Assembly (NCBI GenBank): GCA_011033025.1
Contig: WFMF01000044.1
Coordinates: forward strand, 310,001 to 374,000
Direction: 5' to 3'
DNA: 64,000 nucleotides
From: Beroe forskalii
Taxonomy: Eukaryota; Ctenophora; Nuda; Beroida; Beroidae
A program made the position numbers and the translations under genes. This document shows positions 42,761 through 54,841 of the stretch, in pieces; position 1 is the first letter of the stretch; every line of letters starts with the position of its first letter. Below the pieces are notes generated by a model, which saw nothing but the letters and a program-made list of their open reading frames with translations, searched no databases and was not told the origin of the DNA.

Positions 42761-44660
42761 AGATAGATAGAATAAAGATATATAGAACTCAAGTAATTTG
42801 ATGCATTTGTGTCTAAGGAGTTAGAAATATCTCAAAATTGCATATTTTAAAAAGCTTTTAGCATGTATCTAGGATGGCCAGGATAAAGTTTTTTTTCGTC
42901 TCATGTTTGGCAGCGTCTTAATTTAATAATTTTGGACAAAAATAAGGTTCACTGTAAAATGAGTTTCGCCACAAGATCAAGGCGTGGCTTATCGACGTCA
43001 TAAATTGGTCAAAGTTCGCTGATAATTTGGCTTTGGTAGATACTTCATTCAAATCACTAGGTATAATATAATTAACCAATAAATCATTAATCATGCTACT
43101 TTTGTGATGTACAGCTTGACATATTATATTGATGCTTTGCAAACCGATTTTATACTTCAAGGATCGAATCAGGAAGGGGAAGAGACTAAACTGCGAATCA
43201 TCAGCGGTTACCCTACAGGCTCTCCCTCGTCAACTGCGATGTGAATGTCTACATCAGCAGGTGGCAAGAGAGAACGAATAGGTTTCGGAGAGGTTTACTA
43301 CTTACATACGATTCAATGAAGCACTGAAATAACGACAATGAGAAAAAACGATTGACGCGAACATCTGGCCATTACTTTCTATGTGATTAAAGAGAAATAA
43401 AATAAGAAACTAAGTCACTAATTATAAAGTCGAATGAAAAACAATTATCATATTCTGTTGATTGAGACATCATTCAACTCTTTGAATTTGATTAAAAAGT
43501 TTTCTAATTAAAGAATTAATCAAATAGTGATAAATATAAGTTCTTTGATTTTCAAAATGGAGTAATAATAGATAGTTTTTGATTCAAAGTCCTAGAAAAA
43601 TACAACGTGTCAACGTTGCCCGAATTGAGAATCTAAAACTACTATTGACTCAAGTCGAACAGTAAGACTGAAGATCTCAGTAACGAGTTGAGGCTGCATT
43701 GTATCGAATATAGAATGACACAATCTGCATGTTTAGTATGAAGAAGAAAGGGTTCTACGTAAACAATTCACTACTATGATGAATGTGACAGGATGTGAGA
43801 GCGCCATAAGAAGGTGCTCAATGATCATTCGCCACAATCTGAGTGAGAAAACAACAACAATTCATCACTGGAAACCTTGACAATAACGTAATGTTCAGCC
43901 GACCATCATTACTAGATCAGCGCAATAGGCCGCATGAAGACAAACATTAGAGCTTTTTCACGCCTCCTTCCACTCATCGATTCTTTACTTAATTGGACCT
44001 GCTTCATGGATAGAAATAACTTGGTTGGTCAGCTGATCCAACTGCCTATTTATGATTTAACTACAGTAAACAGTTCTATTATTGAAACTTGTTCGAAGAC
44101 AAAAATAAGAAAGATCAACTCTTCAACCTTCACTGGTACGCGAATCGAATAAAACTGTACCTACCTTAAATAGAACAGGCACAACTCCTCGCTTTCTAGT
44201 GTGTGAGACCTGGAAACAGCTGGCGAGCGCGGAGGATTTTAATCATACAAGAAAACTGCTAATTTTACGAAACCCAACGTAATCAATTGCAAATTATTGT
44301 CTTCTACAGGGTTCTATAATATTCTGAAGTAACCCTTTGTTAAATTTACAATCCTCATTATATGTGAAACTTCCCCGGCACTATAATTATAGCTAAGTAA
44401 TTACTTCATGGTTATCTTTCTGGGGGGCAGATGTTCAATAACTCATTCATCGAAATGCTTCGTAACTTTTAACTGTGTAACGCCATGCATTATGCAACCC
44501 TCAGTCATTTCACAAAAAGGAGGCAGTGCGATTGACCTGTTATGACTATCAAGATTAGTGTTCAAATTACCTAAATTTAACATCTAATTATCAGGTTCCT
44601 TCACTTTTAACATGATGCATATTATGCACCTTGTAATGATTGTTATCAGGTATAGGAAAT
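42761..44660. other. Large intron segment, no gene seen
   Basis: About 1.9 kb of AT-rich DNA with only short chance ORFs. No repeat family, RNA gene or exon could be supported. Confidence 0.5.
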
Positions 44661-44664
44661 TATA

Positions 44665-46155
44665 TCGATGCGTATTAGTCCAACGGATTTTTGCATCGAA
44701 ATTAAAATCGAAAATAACAAGCTGATTTCAACTGGAAAAGTTCCCATTGGGTCCCCTGAGGTCACACAAAAAAGTTTACTAAAATCTGAGTGGGGCAAAT
44801 ACGATTTTTTTCAAATTCCCCTCAGGCGCATGGGCGCGTATGTTCAAAATAGGATATCTCAGCTTCTGAATGAGATACAGACCTCCATGAGCACCTCAAA
44901 ATGACCGCAATAGTCGAGTTATGTTGGGCGGACGAGGTTTTCAGGGTCCTAAAACCTTTACTTTCTGAGATATGGTCAAAAAACCAATATACGACCAGCA
45001 TATTTGAGCAATGCAGTAGAAAATGTGCATTTCAGTCTCCAAGAGATTGTTACCTTTACTCCCAAAAATAGAAAATGATAAGCTTATTCTACATCTATAG
45101 GTAACAATGGCCTTTAAAAGTTCAACAATCAATCAAGATAGGTAAAATGTGTTTTTACTATTTTCCCTAGAGCCCATGCATGCAATGCCATGTAAGTCCA
45201 AAGTGTGGAAAACTTGTATTTTAGCTTAGTAACTTAGTAAGATCATGCAGAATGCATTATTGCAGCTAATATTTTTGCCATGGTCACGATTTATTCACAT
45301 TGGGACACCATCACACTTAATATCTCAGCAGCAGAGGATTGAAGGGGTTTCCAAATGCTGACAGGAGGATAACTTCAGCAAAATTTCTGAGATTTTTGTG
45401 GCATTTTGTACACACTGATTGTGAAATAAAATGAAATATGATCGACATAGATATTGGTATCTATGAAGTTGGTATGCTCATTATCACAGCTGCTGAGATA
45501 CTAAGTGTGATGGTGTCCCAATGTGAATAAATCGTGACCATGGCAAAAATATTAGCTGCAATAATGCATTCTGCATGATCTTACTAAGTTACTAAGCTAA
45601 AATACAAGTTTTCCACACTTTGGACTTACATGGCATTGCATGCATGGGCTCTAGGGAAAATAGTAAAAACACATTTTACCTATCTTGATTGATTGTTGAA
45701 CTTTTAAAGGCCATTGTTACCTATAGATGTAGAATAAGCTTATCATTTTCTATTTTTGGGAGTAAAGGTAACAATCTCTTGGACTGAAATGCACATTTTC
45801 TACTGCATTGCTCAAATATGCTGGTCGTATATTGGTTTTTTTGACCATATCTCAGAAAGTAAAGGTTTGAGGACCCTGGAAACCTCGTCCGCCCAACATA
45901 ACTCGACTATTGCGGTCATTTTGAGGTGCTCATGGAGGTCTGTATCTCATTCAGAAGCTGAGATATCCTATTTTGAACATACGCTCACGCGCCTGAGGGG
46001 AATTTGAAAAAAATCGTATTTGCCCCACTCAGATTTTAGTAAACTTTTTTGTGTGACCTCAGGGGACGCATTTGGGAACTTTTCCAGTTGAAATCAGCTT
46101 GTTATTTTCGATTTTAATTTCAGCCCATTTTTATGCGAAAATCCGTTGGACTATA
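44665..46155. mobile_element. Large foldback (inverted repeat) element
   Basis: The left arm 44665-45333 and right arm 45490-46155 are inverted copies (670 bp, about 95% by eye) around a 156-bp spacer. The ends match: TAGTCCAACGGATTTT at the left, AAAATCCGTTGGACTA at the right. The spacer and right arm also occur at 54845-55655 as the start of the second duplication copy. No ORF. Confidence 0.88.
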
Positions 46156-46274
46156 TTGACATACTTTGTATAATATGAAACTCAGATTCTTCTTTTCTAT
46201 TCTCGTTGCATTTTAATAGTTCCGGCTTGGTCACGTGACACAAAACTTTGATCTGATCTTAAGCAGTAACTTGG

Positions 46275-46884
46275 GTTGTTAAATACGTGCTGAAGTCGTG
46301 AAAAAGTACAACCTATGGGCTCCTAGAGAAACTACGCATATTTGTTCAAAAATACGTGACAAAAATGGAAACACAGTGAAAATTGAAATATTTAGCCGGG
46401 AACTGGACCTCCGATCTCTAACAAAATATCGAATCATCATTGCATAACGCTTACGTAAAATGTTAATAAAGTCAGGAAACTATGAATGCCGAAAGTATGG
46501 ACAAGAACAGATGGGACCCGGTAAGCATAGTTAGCGTCCATGATATTACTAACCCGTCTATGCCATCACTGACATCTGTTCAACTAATGATTTAACAAAC
46601 AAAGAAACCATGGCAACACCAGGTCTGAATAGAGGTTGTTAACTTAAAGTTAAAAACGCGAAAAAGTATGCGTGTAGCGCACATGCTGCTACCGAACAAA
46701 ATTTGATTTCATCAACATTTTGGGTTTGCGCGACATTTTTGCCCACACGACAATATAAATTAATCATAAAGTTGAACGATGCATTTTGACTGATTATTGC
46801 ACTCCCAAAAAAATACGGCAATTTTCAGAGAAAAATACGTATCGTATTTTTTGCCGTACTTTTTGAAAATACGTATTTAACAAC
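46275..46884. mobile_element. MITE with GTTGTTAAATACGT terminal inverted repeats
   Basis: Perfect 14-bp inverted ends (GTTGTTAAATACGT / ACGTATTTAACAAC). The interior is rich in ACGTGAAAAAGTACG-like and AAAAATACGTAT motifs. The same family lies at 51303, 55765 and 61497. Confidence 0.85.
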
Positions 46885-48944
46885 TTTGCAGTAACTGAAA
46901 CACCAATTGGCATGAAACACTCAGTACATGGAGTGTCGCCTCCCACATTGCAGGACCTGGAACGGCTGGAAGTTTCAAGTCTGTTGGTTGGTGTTTCAGT
47001 TTCTGTAACAGAAAATTTGAATCTCAGACGATTTAGTACCTTAATAGCAACTAAGGAACTATGCACTAAGATGAACATGGGACTACACGCCCCTACCTAG
47101 GATTTTCTCAAAAATTTGAACATCAAAGGGTAGTTAAAATCAAGTTCAGTTCGACAGAAATCACTTTGAAAATTCGCCTTTTAGAGTTAAGTCAGTCAAT
47201 AAACCATGATTTTAGCTGTATATTTATTATTTATGCAAAATAGTGAATAAATCTAGGAGGGCCTTGGCCCCCACTAGCTCAAAAGTGTGTAATGGCATGG
47301 AAGATGAAGAAATCTAAAACTTTGTCTGTCTAACTCTTTGTTAAAGAGTTAAAGTGCTCAACCAAAGTCTTGGCCAATGCCCAATATGCATATGTACGTA
47401 CATATTCTCTCATGCTTAGCTATAATTAATAAATCTGCTAACCTTGGATATAAATTATCCGGGTTGAGTACTAAAAAGATAGCTTATAGCGATTGTCATA
47501 TTATAAATGGTCCAATATTTGGCCGTTATGAACCCTATCAGCTGTTAAAGTTGGCTGAGAGCGCAGCTACATGCTGTGGAAACTAGCAAATTGATGGTAA
47601 TTTATGATGAATTATGAGGTATTGCCGTGCTGCGAAATAAGGTTCGTTTAATAGGGCTTTCTGTACGCCATGTAGCAACCAATCCTTGTTCTTTGTGGGA
47701 TGAATTAGTTTGTACTGATAAGCAGCCTGGTGGAAGCAGCCAGGTAGTAGGGTACTGGGAACTGGTTTATTACCCATTGTCGGATACAGCTTGCATATAT
47801 TTGTCTACAATCCACGGCTAGACCGTCAACTATTCAACTCCGAACTCTGTAACAGCTTTACAGGTCAACAGACAAGATCTGTGGCAGGCTGACTACATAT
47901 CTTGGTCATTTTAAAGCTTGATAAGAATTAAAAAGGCCACCGGATGGACCTTACCCTATAAAACTAGAATGAAAACTAAGTAAGAAGGATGGAGGTGTGT
48001 TGCTGGAGATTCCTGTCAAATATGTGAGGAGTAAGGGTGTATATTTTGGCAATGAAAATACTGGAGGTTATTAAGGAGGCACCACTTCATTAGTCGTGCG
48101 AGAGTTTAATCACCGGTCAGGTTTAAATGATTGTTGTATTATGCAGTTTATTGACTAATAGAGGTTAGAGATTTTTATCAGAGACAGGAAAATACATTTA
48201 AGCGCATCTAGCGCTTTATTAAGTGTCGGGATCTGGATTAGGGTCAGGATTTGTTAGGTTTACTAGGGTAAGGAATAGGATTAAGGTTAGGGTTTTGGTT
48301 AGTGCTATTGAGAATCAGACTGTCGACGGTCCAGTATGATAGCTTAGAGGCGCAAGAGGCTCTGAGTGATCTTCTTTAAATTCGATTTCATTGACTTTTT
48401 TTAAGAATAAGATTTTGATGACGCGTAGAAAGAGAAATTAAACGTTCTGAACAGAATCCACCTTCAAGTGACCTTACTTAGCGCTTTCATCGAAGGCAGA
48501 CCCTGTCGACAAAAACGCTTTGCGGCTGGCATCCTTATTCCTTCGGGCCAGGTTACCATTAGAAACACCCATTGAAAACACAAAGGAGATGTCTATGAGC
48601 TCATTGAGTGAGTTGGAAACGTTTAATGTCACAAGAAAGAAAGTTTTGAAAGCTTTGAATATCATGGGATAATCGACGTCAGACAAGTATGCAGGTATTT
48701 TATGGATCTCTATTCTCTAGTTTACTACACAGCCTCCACGCCTTATAAGACGAATGAACAATTCTATATAAAAACGTACTAGATGATATTGTTTTCATGT
48801 TCATACTCGCGTGATAAAATGGCATCAAAATACTGGCAAACATCCTCAATACGAGCGTGAATCGAGCAGTATAATTTCTGCTCATTTTCTAGAGAGAATG
48901 AGAACGTTAAGAAATTATTATGGGAGATGCTTTTTGACTCATGC
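46885..48944. other. Duplicated non-coding DNA (copy 1)
   Basis: Matches 57422-59480. Short ORFs here are not shared by the second copy (for example, a stop replaces a sense codon at the position matching 47771), so they are not supported. Degenerate GGTTAGGGTTTTGG runs lie at about 48235-48300. Confidence 0.6.
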
Positions 48945-50105
48945 CATATAACCACGCGACTAGAGAAGTAGAGAGAGACTTTTGCAATTCGCCACGCGCA
49001 GCGTGGTGAATTACAATTAGGCGCGAACGCAGTGAGTGTCTAATTGCTCATATAGTACGAACGCCAGTGAGTGCTATATGTGAAGATCAAAAGTCTCTCT
49101 CTTGGCGCGTGGTTATATAGTATATACACGGCCGATTCGAAATAAGTTTAATTTGGACAGATTTAGACCCTAACAGGACACCTTATGAATTATTTATATT
49201 AGTATTTACATTTGTGCATTGACTTAAGTATTTTGAAGCATTTTTGAAGAGGCGGCGATCAGCATAAGAACATAGATTCCATCAAAACGTTCATTTCCAT
49301 AAACTTTTGCAAAATCAATGGTTCAAACAAATCGAAAAGATACAATCACGAAGTGAATATTAAAGACACACACATTCTCACATTCTCGAGAATCCATTCA
49401 CATTTGAATGATGATTGTACGAGTACAACATAATTGGTAATGTGTAAATCATCAGCAACAGACCAATACATCGGAATGTGAACACTGAAGGACCGACCAA
49501 ACAAAGTGTAATTGAGAACGAAAAATTGAGTACCTAGTTCTTTCGTTCTGAACAGGTACCACTCATGGTGTAGGTACATCGACATTTGCAATTGCAATTA
49601 CTCTCAAAAATGTATAGCAGCCACATTCCATTCTATACCTGTGTTACGAGCAGACGTCACGTGACATACTTGTCTAGCATATAACGGTGTGCAAATGTAC
49701 ACAGTAATTACAATGTGTTGTGTTGATTGGTATTTGGTGTTCGTTTTTGTGCATGTGTACATTTGCTAAATTCATTAAACGGGTTAGGTAAAACAGGGTA
49801 AATAAAGGTAAATAAACACTAAATAGGGTAAATAAACAGGGTAAATAAAAAGGGTAAATAAACAGTGTAAGCATGTTTAATTAACTTTTGTAACATTCGG
49901 TAATTCAGCGTGTCAGAATCCGAATATAAATCTAGAGATGGACTTTCGAAATCTACTGATGGAGTTTTGAAATCTACTGATGGAGTTTCTAGAGAGAGAC
50001 TTTCGCGCGTGTTTATATAACTCCATCTCTGGTTTCGTAACTCCATCAGTGATGGTTATACGTATGCAGCACGCGCGAAAACAACACGGCCGTGTATATC
50101 TAAAG
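48945..50105. mobile_element. Composite DNA-transposon block, only in copy 1
   Basis: Two nested-looking pieces. The first, 48948-49127, has ends ATATAACCACGCG / CGCGTGGTTATAT. The second, from about 49128 to 50100, has ends ATATACACGGCCG / CGGCCGTGTATAT. Copy 2 has about 360 bp of unrelated DNA here (59483-59845). A GGGTAAATAAA short repeat lies at 49795-49865. Confidence 0.6.
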
Positions 50106-50284
50106 GCATCTTATCCATGATACCGGAGAATGCTGATTAACAATGAAAATAACTTTCAAAAAATCGATCTTCTCATTTCAATGCAACAGCTAGGTAGTAG
50201 GTACTAAGCTCAAATAACAGGAGTATTGTAACTGTCGTGGTTGCCCAAACACCCAGTTATACCTTTCTCTGCAACACCCACCAC

Positions 50285-50640
50285 CCACATTCATCACATT
50301 CGACAGGGTGCCGGCCACATCTCTCCTAACACAGGGAGACCCCTCCCATCCACCACACACCAATCATCACATTCGACAGGGTGCCGGCCACATCCTCCTA
50401 ACACAGGAGACCCTCCCATCCACCACACACCAATCATCACATTCGACAGGGTGCCGGCCACATCCCTCCTAACACAGGGAGACCCCTCCCATCCACCACA
50501 CACCAATCATCACATTCGACAGGGTGCCGGCCACATCTCCCTAACACAGGGAGACCCCTCCCATCCACCACACACCAATCATCACATTCGACAGGGTGCC
50601 GGCCACATCTCCCTAACACAGGGAGACCCCTCCCATCCTT
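50285..50640. repeat. Minisatellite before transporter exon 8 (copy 1)
   Basis: Five units of about 70 bp containing ATTCGACAGGGTGCCGGCCA and CTAACACAGGGAGACC. Copy 2 has ten longer units. It lies about 200 bp upstream of the exon. Confidence 0.95.
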
Positions 50641-50734
50641 TATTAAAAGCATCGCACAAGGCTCAGCCATATGATGTGACTATAGTGACTACTGTAGACC
50701 TTGATAGCTTTGGTCGTATGAAAGTACACCAGTG

Positions 50735-50815
50735 ACCCCCTGCTGACCCCCTACTGACCCCCGGCTGACCCCCTTGGCGACCCCTTGCTGACCCCCTGCT
50801 GACTGCCTGCTTTAA
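50735..50815. repeat. CTGACCCCCTG short tandem repeat
   Basis: About seven units of TGACCCCCTGC/TGACCCCCTAC just before the exon's polypyrimidine tract; also at 60938-60998. Confidence 0.85.
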
Positions 50816-50845
50816 ATTCAATAACTGAATGACCTACTCCCCCAG

Positions 50846-50993
50846 GCTGTTCGAGGAAGAGTCGTTGCTTGTCCCGCCTGAGACCCAGATGAAATGGGAC
50901 TACCGAACCAGCAAACGGTTCATCTTCAAAGTCTTCGTGCTGCTTTACCTGAGAGCTGTGGTGGCTATTACCGACACCCCCAGTGCTGGCAAG
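50846..50993 (+). CDS. SLC22-like transporter exon 8, copy A (TM7)
   Basis: Acceptor CTCCCCCAG, donor AAG|GTACGT. It enters in phase 2, matching the exon ending at 24524 (GC+G, Ala), and leaves in phase 0. It encodes LFEEESLLVPPETQMKWDYR and then KRFIFKVFVLLYLRAVVAIT: the cytosolic loop end and TM7 of an SLC22-type transporter. Nearly identical to 61041-61188. Confidence 0.82.
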
Positions 50994-51519
50994 GTACGTT
51001 TTGCATTGCTTTATAAGTGTCATAAAATCAATACACCTGGATGATTTGATAATGTACCTACTTTTTCGTGACCAAAAGACTGAATTGAAAAAAAGGCAGA
51101 AACTCAGTTTTCTCGCAGCATGATTTGACTAGGCTATGTGCATTGTTAAAAATATATTTCTTGCTATTCGTGAACGTTTCGCTTACCAAAGGGGCAAACC
51201 CAACGGGGGTTTCAATCAATAAAATGAAAGCTTCGAACCTTAATTAATACAGCTGTGCTGCGGCTTTAATGTTTTGAATCACTCCGAGAAAAGGAGAGAT
51301 GTGTTGTGAAATACGTGCAAAAATCGTGAAAAAGTACGGCGTATTGGCTCCTGGAGAAAATACGCGAATTTTTTCAAAAGTACGTGACAACAAATGGCAA
51401 CACCAGGTCTGAATAGGCGTCGTTAAATACGTGAAAAAGTACGCGCGCGGTGCGCTACCGAACAAACTACCTGGCCATTTGTTGATGGCCAGGTAGCGCA
51501 GTGGTTAGGGCGTCGTACT

Positions 51520-52994
51520 CAGGCATGGATCCAGCCCAGAATTTTCGGGGGCGTGCAAATTTGAGCTCACTCGGCGCCGCTTCGCGGCGCCTCATTCGCA
51601 GTAAGTGCGGTTTTCGAAAATAAAGATAATTCAAGTATTTATTAGCACTAGCAGGGGCCTGGGGGCGTTAGCCCCCAGAAGCCAGAGGTCTGGAATGTAA
51701 AGAATTATCATCTCAATAGGGTTTTTGCATTGTTTTCATCTCAACAGCTTCATCGTTGTAGTCGTACTCAATTTCGCCAAATATATTCACAATCAAATGA
51801 AAGAAAGACAAGCAGGGGTCTGGGGGCGGCAGCCCCCAGAAGCCAGAGGTCTGGAATTCAAAGAAATATCATCTTAATAGTGTTTTTGCATTGTTTTCAT
51901 CTCAACAGCTCCAACGTTGTAGTCGTACTCAATTTCGCTAAATATATTCACAATCAAAAGAAAGAACAGCAGGGGTCTGGGGGCGGCAGCCCCCAGAAGG
52001 CAGATGTCTGGAATTCAAAGAAATGTCAAATCAATAGAGTTTTTGCATTGTTTTCATCTCAACAGCTTCATCGTTGTAATCTTACTCAATTTCGCCAAAT
52101 ATATTCACAATCAAAAGAAAGAAAGAACAGCAGGGGTCTGGGGGCGGCAGCCCCCATAAAACCAAAGGTCTTGAATTTAAAAGAAATGTCACCTCAATAG
52201 AGTTTTTGCATTGTTTTCATGTCAATTTTCAACAGCTCCGTCGTTTTTGTCGCACATTATTTCACTAAATATATCACTAATCACCAGGAATAAAGAACAG
52301 CAGGGGTTTGGGGTGGCAGCCCCCAGAAGCCATATGTCTGGAGTAAGACATGTCTGTTGTCACCTCAATAGCTCAATAGGGTTTTGCATTGTTTTCATTT
52401 CAACTGCTCGATCGATAATGTCGTACTCAATTTCAATAAATTAAATTTTGTAAATCAAATGAACAGCAGGGGTCTGAGCCCTCAGACTCTGAGGGCGGCA
52501 GCCCCAGAAAGCCAGAGTTTGGGAAGAAAAGTTTTGGAAGAAACAAGTGAAGAAGTGACAACAATAGCGTATTCCCATTCTATTGGCACTTTTATGTTGT
52601 CTCCAAACCAATACTCCAATAATTCAGTTCATGTAAAGCTTGTCCGTGGAGACAATTACTGCAGCATCTGATGTTTCATGTTCTCAGTGGTATCCATCAT
52701 TGAAGCATCCTTCAGGCCCACACTGAATGGAAGTCCATCGATTTCTGACGAATGCTATTCTAGATATAATACTTGACAGTTGACAAATAAGACTATTCAT
52801 GGAGCGGAATTTATAACCTTATGTTTAAAAAACTATTAATTTTCATAAAGTCTTCAGTCCTTTTTCGGACTTTATTTTAAATTCTCATGATGCTTTAGTT
52901 TGAAATCTTTGAATTGCACGCCCAAAGCACGCCCCCAAATTTTCGTTTGGGGGCGTGCGCACGCCCCCAGCACGCCCCCGTGGATCCATGCCTG
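51520..52994. mobile_element. Non-autonomous hAT-like transposon
   Basis: Perfect 14-bp terminal inverted repeats (CAGGCATGGATCCA / TGGATCCATGCCTG) and a perfect 8-bp target duplication GTCGTACT (51512-51519 and 52995-53002). Eight-bp duplications with CA...TG ends are the hAT hallmark. There is no transposase ORF. The interior is mostly a tandem array of six units of about 160-170 bp (51640-52510). Confidence 0.92.
51640..52510. repeat. ~165-bp tandem repeats inside the hAT-like element
   Basis: Six units, each with GCAGGGGTCTGGGGGCGGCA and then GCCCCCAGAAGCC, TTTTTGCATTGTTTTCAT and AATTTCGC.AAATATATTC. Start points are near 51651, 51812, 51969, 52129, 52299 and 52467. Confidence 0.9.
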
Positions 52995-53580
52995 GTCGTA
53001 CTTTCAATCGCGAGGTTGGTGGTTCGATTCCCGGCCTTGCCTACCGTGCTAAGGGTGAGAACTCTCACCTAAGCAGCCACACGGTTCACTCAGCCGAGCG
53101 TACAGGAAACTGTACGGGAGGGTTAAATGAGGAGCTGCCCATTGCAGCGAAGTCCTTAACCGTCACTGGCCTGTTTACTTGAATCCTTCGATTCCTGTCA
53201 TTGGCTGTTACAGCTGTTGGAATAGAAGTAAAACCTTCGAAATAAAAAAAATTGTCAACATTTAGGGTATGCGTGACGTTTTTGCACACAGCAATACAAA
53301 TTAATCATTAAAGTTTAACGATGTATTCTGACTGATTATTGAACTCCCAAAAAGTAAGGCAATTTTCAGAAAAATACGTATTATTTTTTGCCGTACTTTT
53401 CTAAAATACGTATTTTACAACCTTGAAGGAGAAGAGGAAAGGCTGCACGCCAAGGGCGCACAAACGAAAGCGATAAGTATATAAAGAATGTTTAAAGCAA
53501 CCATTGCACAATGCACATCCACAGGGATGCATTAACCATTGTTAGCAGAATACTTTGAGACAAATCCAAATGATTTCCAG

Positions 53581-53711
53581 GTTTGGGACTTGGTTGCAGA
53601 CAAGAACTACCAATACGTAGTGATGGCATCGCTGGAGCTTGTAGCCATCCCCATTACGAGTTACTTGTGTTACAGGAACGTCAAGCAACGCTTCACCATT
53701 CTCCTCTTCGG
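53581..53711 (+). CDS. SLC22-like transporter exon 9, copy A (TM8)
   Basis: Acceptor GATTTCCAG, donor GG|GTACGTAAT. It enters in phase 0 and leaves in phase 2. It encodes VWDLVADKNYQYVVMASLEL and then VAIPITSYLCYRNVKQRFTI: the TM8 'E-x-x-A-I-P' pattern and following basic loop of SLC22/MFS proteins. The protein is identical to the one from 62009-62139. Confidence 0.82.
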
Positions 53712-53822
53712 GTACGTAATAATTGGTACGTAACACTGTGTACGTAACACAAGGCACATAATAAAAGGTACGTAAAAATGGGTACGTAGCAATGGGTACT
53801 GGGTACGTTATAATGAGTAACA
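53712..53822 (+). repeat. GGTACGTAA array starting at the splice donor
   Basis: The donor GTACGTAAT is followed by at least five more GTACGTA/GTACGTT copies in 100 bp. The same array follows copy B at 62140-62245. Confidence 0.85.
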
Positions 53823-54841
53823 CTGGGTATAAGGACGTAATATTTGAAAATGCCTACGATAATTTTATATGGCCTCCAATTGCGGTGTTGGTTTTGGTTG
53901 GGTGAAAAAGCGAAGATTTTCTCAAATACGTACGTAGTGGAGACATCTTCGAAAAACCCGGGTGGACATGAAAAACAGCAAACAGGGGTTAAATTTTTTC
54001 CGGGTTTGAGGAGGTTTAACCAATTGGGAAATTTCAGGACCAATTAAGCAATGAAATATTATCATTTTCCTGGTAATTTTGGCCTTTCCGAAATGCTACC
54101 ATTTTTAGAAAACATGATTCTAAAATGATTACCATTTTATCAACATATATAAAAATATAGGATTTTAGAGATATCCCCAATAATGCATCGTATTGATATT
54201 CCTCGTAGAATAATCGTAGCTTAATGAATAATTAATCTGAGTTGAGGCTGCGGGATATAATTATAATTGCCTTAGTCTATAGATACCCCTCTCTTCTTTT
54301 CTTTTGGGCAGAATATAATTAAAATTGCCTTATATATTATAGATACCCCTCTCTACTCTTCTTTTGTGCCTAGTCAGTGCCCACTTTTTAATATTGTGAA
54401 CACTTTGTGTAGTTTAGCCCATTTGTCAATCCGTCCTTTATCCGCTAATGGTAAGTGGAGGTATTTCCCTTACATTATGTAAAAAATCATGGAAATCGAT
54501 GCGCTCTATGCAGGGAGGAGAGACTTGATTCATAATCATGGTAAACGGTTCCGCCAAAGTGAGGCGTTTCACGGAGTGTGCTAACCGAAACTTCCCCGTC
54601 CTCGACCCAGTGGTATATTTTTGAAAATTGGCTGGGAATCGGCTCATTAGAGCAAAAAATTGCTTTTTCAGCTTGGGGTAAAGCCCAGCTGGTTTTGGCT
54701 CGTTCTCACTAAAATACTAAAATGACCGAAAATTTTTAAAATTACAGGCTCATATATCGCTAGCTGGACAAACAATAGAAGCACCACAGTGTTTTTCATT
54801 GAATAAGGTTATGAATTTGAAATGTTTATGTTGGAAATTTA
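53823..54841. other. Intron after exon 9 copy A
   Basis: Non-coding, matched by 62246-63213. Ends at the duplication junction. Confidence 0.6.

Larger units (their letters stand above)
51470..53245 (+). mobile_element. tRNA-derived SINE split by a hAT-like element
   Basis: The left part has box A (GTAGCGCAGTGGTTAGGG, 51493-51510). After the insert, TTTCAATCGCGAGG and box B (GGTTCGATTCC) continue at 53003, followed by the same body and tail as the SINE at 36955. Confidence 0.88.
51303..53421. mobile_element. GTTGT-AAATACGT MITE, interrupted by SINE and hAT element
   Basis: Ends GTTGTGAAATACGT (51303) and ACGTATTTTACAAC (53421). The matching MITE in copy 2 (61497-61847) is uninterrupted, so the inner elements came later. 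Confidence 0.8.
45319..54841 (+). repeat. Segmental tandem duplication, copy 1
   Basis: Begins at AATATCTCAGCAG within the foldback left arm and ends at TTGGAAATTTAAAAA, where copy 2 begins. It carries the first copy of the two transporter exons. Specific to this copy: the SINE with hAT insertion (51470-53245) and the block 48945-50105. Confidence 0.9.

Noticed and set aside
47627..47821. Plus-strand frame KVRLIGLSVRHVATN...
   Set aside because: The duplicated copy has a stop in the equivalent place and no known domain; not under coding constraint.
48235..48300. Interstitial telomere repeats (GGTTAGGG-like)
   Set aside because: Only a few degenerate units mixed with other G/T-rich sequence; not a true TTAGGG array.
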